Shown here: positions 17,232-22,943 of the stretch, piece by piece
Numbering within the stretch: position 1 is the stretch's first letter
Layout: the number at the start of each line of letters is the position of its first letter
DNA from: Bacteroidales bacterium SW299
Lineage (GTDB): Bacteria; Bacteroidota; Bacteroidia; Bacteroidales; Bacteroidaceae
Length of the DNA: 64,000 nt
Reading direction: 5' to 3'
Assembly: GCA_019550975.1 (NCBI GenBank)
Contig: SDWH01000001.1
Span: 62,001-126,000 of the forward strand
Program-made: the position numbers and the translations under genes
The notes under the pieces: generated by a model
What the model was told of the DNA's origin: nothing
The model's input: only the letters and a program-made list of their open reading frames with translations
Databases searched by the model: none

Positions 17232-18563
17232 ATGGGCATATTTATAGGCATTGGCAACACGAAGCCAGCATTTCCCTACGATTACTATTACGGAGTGCAA
17301 ATTGACGTGAATGTAGCGGACACCGCATTAACGAGAGTTGGGCGACCGGAATTGCACGTAACGCTGCCGGTGCAGTCATTGATGCGCCGCTGCTTGATTA
17401 ACGACAGCGGCGAAGTAGTAACATACTTGCACCCGACAGACAGCACCAAGACAGATACAGGCGCAACGGCAGACCTTACGGGAACTACCGGGCAAGTTAT
17501 GGTAGAGATACCGAAGCACTACCGCAAATTCGAGTTTGACGGGACGGTAATAACCGCGCTTATTTCCTTATACAACCTTCCGGGCTTCCACGAAGTACCG
17601 AAGATGTACATCAGCGCATACGAAGCGACCATAGACCGGACGGCAAGCGCAACGCCGAAACTTGCAAGCGTAGTAAACAAAACCGCCAACTTCCGGGGAG
17701 GTAACAACAATACGGCATGGGACGGAACTTATAGAAGCCTGTTAGGACTTCCGGCTACACAAACGAGCCTAACCAACTTCCGCAAGTACGCACGGAACAG
17801 AGGCGAAGCCGGGCTTAACGGTTGCGGTTGGAATTGCAACCTTTACGCCGCGCAAGTGGCTTTGTATTGGCTTTTCGTCATTGAATACGCAAACAGGAAC
17901 TGCCAAGCCGCATACAACGCAGAACCTACAAGCGAGGGGTACAAGCAAGGCGGATTGGGAGACGGCGTTACCACATTGAACAGTACGAAATGGAACAACT
18001 ACAACGGTTATTACCCGTTTGTGCCTTGCGGCTTTACAAACAGTTTGGGAAACCGTACCGGAATAGTTGAGTTCACGATGCCGGACGAATACGACACGGG
18101 GGTAGTAACCAAGGTAAACGTACCTTCTTATCGAGGTGTAGAAAATCCGTTTGGGCATTTGTGGAAGTGGACGGACGGCTGCAAGTGCGAGATACAAAGC
18201 GACACGGACGGAGCTTTATCGAAGTTCTACGTTTGCTTAGACCCTTCCAAGTTCCAAGACAGTAGTTATAACAACTACGATTTGCGCGGAGAATTGCCGA
18301 GAAAAGAGGGGTACGTTAAGCGAATGATGATAGGCGAACACGGCGACATTATGCCGACGGAGGTAGGCGCAAGTTCTACAACCCACTTTGCGGACTACTT
18401 CTATACCAATATACCGGCTTCCGGAGCGGCTATGAGGGGTGTCTTGTTCGGTGGTGGCGCGCATAACGGCGCGTCTGCCGGGCTCTCGTTTGCGGCTACG
18501 ACTTACGCGGCTTCGGCTGCGTCTGCGTACTTCGGCTCTCGGCTTTGCTTTATTCCGGCGTAG
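17232..18563 (+). CDS. DGR target protein: diversified, C-type-lectin-like tail protein
   Basis: 443 residues from the ATG at 17232; an upstream TTG at 17208 would add eight residues but lies inside the preceding gene. The C-terminal part has the look of formylglycine-enzyme/C-type-lectin fold DGR targets: NPFGHLWKWTDGCKCEI, then GVLFGGGA and a Ser/Ala/Tyr-rich stretch ending in SRLCFIPA. Residues 402-439, nearly the end of the protein, are coded by the variable repeat. 16 residues there differ from what the template would encode. Lectin-fold variable proteins display diversified ligand-binding surfaces on phage tail tips, so this is probably the receptor-binding adhesin. Confidence 0.85.
   Translation: MGIFIGIGNTKPAFPYDYYYGVQIDVNVADTALTRVGRPELHVTLPVQSLMRRCLINDSGEVVTYLHPTDSTKTDTGATADLTGTTGQVMVEIPKHYRKFEFDGTVITALISLYNLPGFHEVPKMYISAYEATIDRTASATPKLASVVNKTANFRGGNNNTAWDGTYRSLLGLPATQTSLTNFRKYARNRGEAGLNGCGWNCNLYAAQVALYWLFVIEYANRNCQAAYNAEPTSEGYKQGGLGDGVTTLNSTKWNNYNGYYPFVPCGFTNSLGNRTGIVEFTMPDEYDTGVVTKVNVPSYRGVENPFGHLWKWTDGCKCEIQSDTDGALSKFYVCLDPSKFQDSSYNNYDLRGELPRKEGYVKRMMIGEHGDIMPTEVGASSTTHFADYFYTNIPASGAAMRGVLFGGGAHNGASAGLSFAATTYAASAASAYFGSRLCFIPA
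18437..18549 (+). repeat. DGR variable repeat (VR)
   Basis: 113 bp at the 3' end of the target gene, aligned without gaps to the template at 19041-19153 (offset 604). All 22 differences fall on adenines of the template; the other 7 template adenines are unchanged, and no C, G or T differs. Change to G, C and T all occur. The exact-match 3' stretch TCGGCTCTC (18532-18540) is where the initiation site for mutagenic homing would begin; three more A differences follow it before homology ends at 18549. Confidence 0.95.
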
Positions 18564-18595
18564 CATTACGTCACGAAACGGCAACAGAAAACACG

Positions 18596-18628
18596 CCCCA
18601 ACCGCCGCGCCATTATTGGCGGTTGGGG
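18596..18628 (+). promoter_or_regulatory. Perfect 11-bp hairpin downstream of the VR
   Basis: CCCCAACCGCC (18596-18606) and GGCGGTTGGGG (18618-18628) form a perfect stem with an 11-base loop, 46 bp past the VR end and 32 bp past the stop codon. In the Bordetella phage DGR a cruciform just after the VR is needed for target recognition, so this may be the equivalent. It could equally be a terminator, although no T-run follows. Confidence 0.6.
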
Positions 18629-18656
18629 TATAACAGAACTAAAAACAAATTCAGTC

Positions 18657-19016
18657 ATGAACGAAAATAACAATACCCGGAAGGAACAGCAGGAAGATGA
18701 CGGCAGTTTGTCGTTTTTGGCAATTCCGCAAGACGAAGGAAACAAGCATTTCAACTGCAGGGAAACGACCCAGCAGAAATTAATCAACCTTACGTTTTGG
18801 GTTTGCGACTTCATAGAAGGAGTTAAAACGAAATTCGGCGCGGAACGCTTCTTAGTGAAGATAAAGAAGAACCGGGATGACAAAGACAGCGAAGCCGAAA
18901 AGTTCTTTACCAATTCAAGCGAAATAAAGTACGTTTTGAAGGAGATAAAGAAACGGAACGCTTTCCCTCGCCGGGTTACGATGAGAGCAAGCGGAACACG
19001 CTATTACTTTGAGTAA
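18657..19016 (+). CDS. Putative DGR accessory protein, family not recognised
   Basis: A 119-residue basic protein between VR and TR, the usual place for the accessory protein Avd, and of similar length. Its sequence does not look like the Avd four-helix bundle. Residues 1-35 are acidic and disordered-looking, 38-60 hydrophobic helix (INLTFWVCDFIEGVKTKFG), 62-70 a basic strand (RFLVKIKKN), 75-100 helix, then a C-terminal RRVTMRASGTRYYFE. The basic strand and C-terminus suggest nucleic-acid binding. A role in reverse transcription or homing is inferred from position only. Its stop codon lies 24 bp before the template repeat. Confidence 0.55.
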   Translation: MNENNNTRKEQQEDDGSLSFLAIPQDEGNKHFNCRETTQQKLINLTFWVCDFIEGVKTKFGAERFLVKIKKNRDDKDSEAEKFFTNSSEIKYVLKEIKKRNAFPRRVTMRASGTRYYFE

Positions 19017-19020
19017 AAAT

Positions 19021-19155
19021 ATGACGGTTGTTTGTTCTTCGGGTGTCTTGTTCGGTGGTAACGCGAATAACAGCGCGAATGCCGGGCTCTCGTATGCGAA
19101 TACGAATAACACGGCTTCGAATACGAATGCGAACATCGGCTCTCAGCTATACTGA
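19021..19155 (+). CDS. Short ORF spanning the template repeat, in frame with the VR
   Basis: An ATG at 19021 opens a 44-codon frame that runs through the whole TR in the same reading frame as the VR and stops right at its end (TGA 19153-19155). It would encode an Asn-rich peptide beginning MTVVCSSGVLFGG. Frame agreement with VR is expected, because TR and VR are copies, but the in-frame ATG seven codons before the homology and the stop at its very end are not required. It may be chance or may mark a former second copy of the target gene end. Translation is unproven. Confidence 0.25.
   Translation: MTVVCSSGVLFGGNANNSANAGLSYANTNNTASNTNANIGSQLY
19041..19153 (+). ncRNA. DGR template repeat (TR), core of the template RNA
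   Basis: 113 bp, donor for the VR at 18437-18549. It is rich in AAC and AAT codons (29 adenines in 113 bases), which allows the widest spread of amino acids when adenines are randomised. It lies 24 bp downstream of the putative accessory gene and 121 bp upstream of the reverse transcriptase, the standard DGR order. The transcribed RNA would extend beyond these limits on both sides, into the spacer at 19154-19274 that reverse transcriptases of this group need for priming. Confidence 0.93.
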
Positions 19156-19274
19156 TACTTTTTGTAAAGCAATATAAGGACAAAGACCGCGCCGACAAAA
19201 AGGCGGAAAACAGTAAACATTAACGGGATTTGGTAGGGAAACCGAAGAACCCCATTTAATCAGCAAAGCAAGTT

Positions 19275-20309
19275 ATGAAAAGGTTGGGCAACCTATACGA
19301 TAAAATTATAAGTTTGGAAAACTTACGGCTCGCAGACAAGCGGGCTCGTAAGGGCAAACTTAACACCTACGGCGTTAAGGTACATGACCGCCACGCCGAA
19401 GCCGACCTTTTGGCTTTGCACGAAGCATTGAAGGCAGGAACTTACAAGACTTCGGAATATAGCACCTTCTTTATTTACGAACCAAAAGAACGTGAGATTT
19501 TCAGACTACCGTACTTTCCCGACCGCATTGTACACCACGCAGTAATGAACGTGTTAGAATCTGTATGGGTGTCCATATTCACGGCGGACACATACAGTTG
19601 CATCAAAGGGCGAGGAATACAAGCGGCAGCGGACAAGTTACGGCACGTGATAGACCGGGACAAACCCGGTTGCGCCTATTGTCTGAAAATTGACATACGG
19701 AAGTTTTACCCTTCCATTGACCACGCTATATTAAAACGGATTGTTCGCCGGAAGATTAAGGACACACGGCTACTTAGACTTCTTGACGAAATAATAGATA
19801 GCGCGGACGGACTGCCCATCGGCAACTACCTAAGCCAATTCTTAGCAAACCTCATGCTTGCGTACTTTGACCATTGGGTTAAGGAAACCAAGCGCGTAAG
19901 GTATTATTTCAGATACGCCGACGATATTGTAGTATTGCACAGCGACAAAAGGGTATTACGTGCCTTGCTTGCCGACTTTGAACGGTATTTGAACACGGAA
20001 CTAAATCTGTTTGTCAAAGACAACAAACAGATTTTCCAGGTAGCGAAAGACCACAAAGACCGGCACGGGCGCGGCATTGACTTTTTGGGTTATGTGTTTT
20101 ACCACAACGAAACACGGCTAAGAAAGCGTATCAAACAGAACTTTTGCCGGAAGGTAGCCAAGTTGAGGAAACGTAAGAAGCCGATAGGCGAAGCGCAGTT
20201 TATGCAAGCCGTTGCCGCGTGGTGGGGCTGGGCGAAACATAGCGATAGCGAGTATTTTATTAACAAGTTAAATAAAATTTCACCTTATGAAATCAAATTC
20301 AAACGTTAG
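19275..20309 (+). CDS. DGR reverse transcriptase
   Basis: 344 residues. It carries the palm-domain motifs of retroelement reverse transcriptases, including the catalytic YADD (residues 214-217). Motif 4 reads IGNYLSQ (about residues 182-188): the IGxxxSQ form distinguishes DGR enzymes from group II and retron RTs, which have QGxxxSP. An earlier KIDIRKFYPSID segment supplies the first catalytic Asp. The C-terminal basic thumb region (RLRKRIKQNFCRKVAKLRKRKK) is typical. It copies the template RNA with errors at adenines; the cDNA then replaces the VR. Its 3' end overlaps the next gene by 23 bp. Confidence 0.95.
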   Translation: MKRLGNLYDKIISLENLRLADKRARKGKLNTYGVKVHDRHAEADLLALHEALKAGTYKTSEYSTFFIYEPKEREIFRLPYFPDRIVHHAVMNVLESVWVSIFTADTYSCIKGRGIQAAADKLRHVIDRDKPGCAYCLKIDIRKFYPSIDHAILKRIVRRKIKDTRLLRLLDEIIDSADGLPIGNYLSQFLANLMLAYFDHWVKETKRVRYYFRYADDIVVLHSDKRVLRALLADFERYLNTELNLFVKDNKQIFQVAKDHKDRHGRGIDFLGYVFYHNETRLRKRIKQNFCRKVAKLRKRKKPIGEAQFMQAVAAWWGWAKHSDSEYFINKLNKISPYEIKFKR

Positions 20310-20670
20310 ACCGGCTATTATTCAAGATTTGGGTAACGGATCGTTCCATTACAACTACAACGTAACGGAAAGAAAGATAGAAGACGAAAAAGTAGGCGAA
20401 AAGACCGTTTACGACTACGATACTGTGCAGGTGTGGGAAAAGCCGACTTACGAGAACTTGACACGCGCCATCATACGCAGCGAGATAGACGAAACCGAAG
20501 AATTTTCTTTGATTAACGACTACTACGCCGCACAGTTGGGAATAGAAACGGACGAAGACCGCAAGAAAAAAGCCGTAAACGACTACAAGACCTACCTCGC
20601 GCACGTTGCGGAGATAAAGCAGATGGTAAGGGATGACCTTGCTACGGTAGGATTGGACGAAAGCGCATAA
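20287..20670 (+). CDS. Phage protein of unknown function after the DGR
   Basis: A 127-residue acidic protein. Residues 1-60 are beta-like (SFHYNYNVTERKIED, YDYDTVQVWEKPTYENLTRAI), and residues 60-125 are helical with an Asp/Glu/Lys-rich end. Similar small proteins occur between tail-fibre and lysis genes in gut phages. It resembles tail-fibre assembly accessory proteins in layout, but no family is recognised. It starts inside the reverse transcriptase gene. Confidence 0.5.
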   Translation: MKSNSNVRPAIIQDLGNGSFHYNYNVTERKIEDEKVGEKTVYDYDTVQVWEKPTYENLTRAIIRSEIDETEEFSLINDYYAAQLGIETDEDRKKKAVNDYKTYLAHVAEIKQMVRDDLATVGLDESA

Positions 20671-20674
20671 GCCT

Positions 20675-21211
20675 ATGGGGACATTAACAGAAACGGTAAA
20701 CGTGATTGTCGGCATAGTCGCATCACTTGGCGGCATAAGTCTGATTAAGTTCCTTTTCTTCATGCGTCCGGAAAGGCGCAAGGCACAGGCGGAAGCCGGG
20801 CTTAAAGAAGTTGAGAAAGAAGAACGTGAGTTGGGCGTAATGAAAAAACTTGTAGAAAGTTTGCAGCAGCGGATAGAACAGCAAGACCAAAAGATTAAGG
20901 AGCTTAACGGGCGCATGGATAAGCTGTATGTTCAGTTGCACGAACAGGAGCGAGAGAATAACGCCCTAATTCGCGAAAACAACGAATTGCGGCTCGCGTT
21001 GAAGGAAGCGGAACACAATGTTTGTGTACGACCCGATGATGAATGTTTCAAAGGGCGTTTGCCCAAGCGGACTTATTGCCGGTTAAAAAAACTTGCGAAC
21101 GGCGATTACGATGCTTTCTATAAAGAAGGCGACACGGAAGAAGCAACAGACAGCCAAAGGGAAAGGAACAATGAGGATAACGGAATACTTGAAAAGCCTA
21201 ATAAGGGCTAA
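20675..21211 (+). CDS. Membrane-anchored coiled-coil phage protein
   Basis: A 178-residue protein with one N-terminal membrane helix (about residues 6-28), an Arg/Lys/Glu-rich section, a coiled coil (about 40-115) and a basic C-terminal part with two cysteines. Similar proteins sit just before holin and lysozyme genes in Bacteroides prophages. The gene overlaps the next by 41 bp. It may belong to the lysis or tail cassette; the specific role is unknown. Confidence 0.5.
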   Translation: MGTLTETVNVIVGIVASLGGISLIKFLFFMRPERRKAQAEAGLKEVEKEERELGVMKKLVESLQQRIEQQDQKIKELNGRMDKLYVQLHEQERENNALIRENNELRLALKEAEHNVCVRPDDECFKGRLPKRTYCRLKKLANGDYDAFYKEGDTEEATDSQRERNNEDNGILEKPNKG

Positions 21212-21476
21212 CAGCTATGACAGTAGCAAGAGTTTCGCCCTCGTGCTTTCCGTATTGGTTGGCGCATTGATAGGGCTTTGCGTTTGCTTTTGCCTCGTGT
21301 GGGATGTGTGCAGTAACGGGCATTTGGAAACCGACCTCGAAGGGTTGGGTATATTCCTTCTTTGCGTTGGCGCATACATGGCAGGAGGTGGAGTAAACAA
21401 AGCCCTTTCAGAGCGGAAGCGTAGTATTAACAAAGAGCATATTAACGAAAAAGTAAACAGCAATGGCAAAGATTGA
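21171..21476 (+). CDS. Holin-like two-helix membrane protein
   Basis: 101 residues from the ATG at 21171, chosen over an upstream ATG at 21093 because it follows a purine-rich AAAGGAAC and avoids a long overlap with the previous gene. Two membrane helices lie at about residues 20-42 ([20 protein letters not shown]) and 58-78, separated by a short polar loop, with a basic tail. This layout and its place directly before the endolysin suggest a holin. There is a 14-bp overlap with the endolysin gene. Holin families vary too much for sequence proof. Confidence 0.55.
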   Translation: MRITEYLKSLIRANSYDSSKSFALVLSVLVGALIGLCVCFCLVWDVCSNGHLETDLEGLGIFLLCVGAYMAGGGVNKALSERKRSINKEHINEKVNSNGKD

Positions 21477-22035
21477 AATTTTAGCACCCTTCATTTTAAG
21501 TTGGGAAGGCGGATTTTCAAACCATCCAAACGACAAAGGAGGAGCAACGAACAAAGGAGTAACCATCGCCACATGGAAGCAAGTAGGCTACGATAAGGAC
21601 GGCGACGGGGATATAGACGTAAGCGACTTGCGTTTGATTACAGAGGAAGACGCGGTTAGCCGTGTCATGAAGCCGCACTATTGGGACAGGTGGAAAGCCG
21701 ACCGGATAGAAAGCCAATCAGTCGCAAACATTGTGGTAGATTGGGTATGGGGAAGCGGCAAGCACGGAATTACGAACGTGCAGAAATTGTTAGGCGTAGC
21801 CGTTGATGGAATTGTAGGGGAAAAGACCTTAGCCGCCATCAACGCACAAGAACCGCGCCAGCTTTTCGACCTGATCAAGCGGAAACGGGAAGAGTTTATA
21901 GAAAATTTGGTAAGGCGCAACCCGTCACAGAAAGTTTTCCGCGCCGGTTGGTTACGAAGACTATCGTACATCAATTACGGAAGTCTGACGTACAACGCCG
22001 TACCGCTACAAAAACATTCATTCACGGACATATAA
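21463..22035 (+). CDS. Phage endolysin, GH108-type muramidase
   Basis: A 190-residue secretion-independent lysozyme. Residues 1-34 contain the catalytic signature of the GH108 (N-acetylmuramidase) family: [20 protein letters not shown], with Glu15 the expected catalytic acid. A calcium-loop-like insert [12 protein letters not shown] lies at residues 44-55, where shorter family members have a plain turn. The second half holds the peptidoglycan-binding part ([22 protein letters not shown]). It would cut the glycan chain of murein after the holin opens the membrane. No signal peptide is present. Confidence 0.88.
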   Translation: MAKIEILAPFILSWEGGFSNHPNDKGGATNKGVTIATWKQVGYDKDGDGDIDVSDLRLITEEDAVSRVMKPHYWDRWKADRIESQSVANIVVDWVWGSGKHGITNVQKLLGVAVDGIVGEKTLAAINAQEPRQLFDLIKRKREEFIENLVRRNPSQKVFRAGWLRRLSYINYGSLTYNAVPLQKHSFTDI

Positions 22036-22043
22036 TAATAGGT

Positions 22044-22634
22044 ATGAAATGGATTACCCGTATTACATTATTGATTTGTCTAACATTGCCGACTTTGTTA
22101 TCCGGGTGCAGTACGACACGGAAGACCGCAAAAGGCACGGAACAGACAAACGTAACCGCCATACAGGAAACAGACCGGACAGAAGAAGAAAAGCGTTTGG
22201 CGGAAGTCATAACCAATACAGAAACAAACGACCGTACAAACGTGGTTATCGAGTTCACGAAGACGGAGTATGCCGACGGGAGTACGGAAACGAAGACAGA
22301 ACCGCCCGAACAACATCCCGGCGAAAAAGTGAAACCGAAACCGGGAACGGAAAGCAAAGGCGGCATAAAGTCAGTTACCACCGGAAAAATAACCATCAAC
22401 GGCGACCGGAAGGAAACGACAGCGACAACAGCGACGGAAACAGGCGAAAAGAAAGCCGAAACACAGACAACCACCGGAGTAAGCGCGGACAAGACCGCGA
22501 CCGTAGAAACGGAACAGGAAAAGAAGCCTAAAAGGGGCTTGCTTGATTGGATTTTCTTAGCCGGGATAGTGGCAGCTTGCGCCGCCGGAATTACTTACGC
22601 CGTCAGACGCTTTAAGATTAAGGCTGGGAAGTAA
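22044..22634 (+). CDS. Putative unimolecular spanin (lipoprotein with C-terminal membrane helix)
   Basis: 196 residues from the ATG at 22044; an upstream start would give a longer but implausible N-terminus inside the endolysin gene. A signal peptide ends at a lipobox LLSGC (Cys22). The middle is low-complexity, rich in Thr, Glu and Lys and likely extended. A membrane helix (about residues 168-187, WIFLAGIVAACAAGITYAV) is followed by basic RRFKIKAGK. An outer-membrane lipid at one end and an inner-membrane helix at the other is the layout of u-spanins such as T1 gp11, which fuse the two membranes in the last step of lysis. Assignment is by architecture and by position after the endolysin. Confidence 0.6.
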   Translation: MKWITRITLLICLTLPTLLSGCSTTRKTAKGTEQTNVTAIQETDRTEEEKRLAEVITNTETNDRTNVVIEFTKTEYADGSTETKTEPPEQHPGEKVKPKPGTESKGGIKSVTTGKITINGDRKETTATTATETGEKKAETQTTTGVSADKTATVETEQEKKPKRGLLDWIFLAGIVAACAAGITYAVRRFKIKAGK

Positions 22635-22668
22635 AAACGCCCACAAAAAGCCAAAAATGGGCGTTTTT
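22635..22668 (+). terminator. Terminator at the right end of the prophage
   Basis: AAAACGCCCA (22635-22644) pairs with TGGGCGTTTT (22659-22668), a perfect 10-bp stem with a 14-base loop, flanked by A-run and T-run, so it could work in both directions. It ends phage late transcription just before the tRNA-Ser gene and shields phage from host. Confidence 0.8.
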
Positions 22669-22711
22669 ATGGGCGTTTAATTCTTAACTTGCTGACATTC
22701 AGCGTTAGAAG

Positions 22712-22796
22712 CGGAGAGACAGGGATTCGAACCCCGGGTACCTCGCGGTACAACGGTTTTCAAGACCGCCGCAATCGACCACTCTGCCACCTCTCC
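22712..22796 (-). tRNA. tRNA-Ser (anticodon UGA)
   Basis: The reverse strand reads an 85-base class II tRNA: acceptor GGAGAGG pairing with TCTCTCC, anticodon loop CTTGAAA (anticodon TGA), a long variable arm GTACCGCGAGGTAC and T-loop GGTTCGAATCC. CCA is not encoded. Its 3' end faces the prophage, whose last gene ends 78 bp away, so this is a likely attachment site. Confidence 0.95.
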
Positions 22797-22834
22797 AAAA
22801 CTCTTTTCAGGAGTGCTTCCTTTCAAAAGCGATG

Positions 22835-22865
22835 CAAAGGTACGCATATTTTTTGAATATGCAAA
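22835..22865 (-). promoter_or_regulatory. Promoter of tRNA-Ser
   Basis: On the reverse strand, -33 TTTG (22862-22865) and -7 TACCTTTG (22835-22842) are 19 bp apart. The 19-bp spacer includes GCATATT and AATATGC, which form an inverted repeat. It is back to back with the mutS2 promoter. Confidence 0.75.
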
Positions 22866-22880
22866 TATCTGACCGCTTTT

Positions 22881-22912
22881 TTTGATTCTTTTTTCTCATT
22901 GTCGTAACTTTG
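22881..22912 (+). promoter_or_regulatory. Promoter of mutS2
   Basis: -33 TTTG (22881-22884) and -7 TAACTTTG (22905-22912) are 20 bp apart, 31 bp before the mutS2 ATG, which leaves a leader of only about 25 bases. Confidence 0.75.
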
Positions 22913-22943
22913 CAGCAGAAATCAAAAGAACAAATGTTTATTC

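Noticed and set aside
18237..18633. Overlapping long frames on both strands around the VR
   Set aside because: They are shadows of the target gene caused by its low stop content; they have low-complexity Arg/Ser composition.
19275..20309. Group II intron or retron reverse transcriptase
   Set aside because: Motif 4 is IGNYLSQ, the DGR form, no maturase or endonuclease domain is present, and a matching TR/VR pair lies beside it.
21948..22043. Upstream start extending the spanin-like protein
   Set aside because: It would remove the N-terminal position of an otherwise perfect lipoprotein signal and overlap the endolysin by 88 bp.
1..22680. Myophage (contractile tail)
   Set aside because: No tail sheath or baseplate spike gene is seen between the tail tube and tape measure; the gene order is siphophage-like. 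The unseen left part could still alter the classification.
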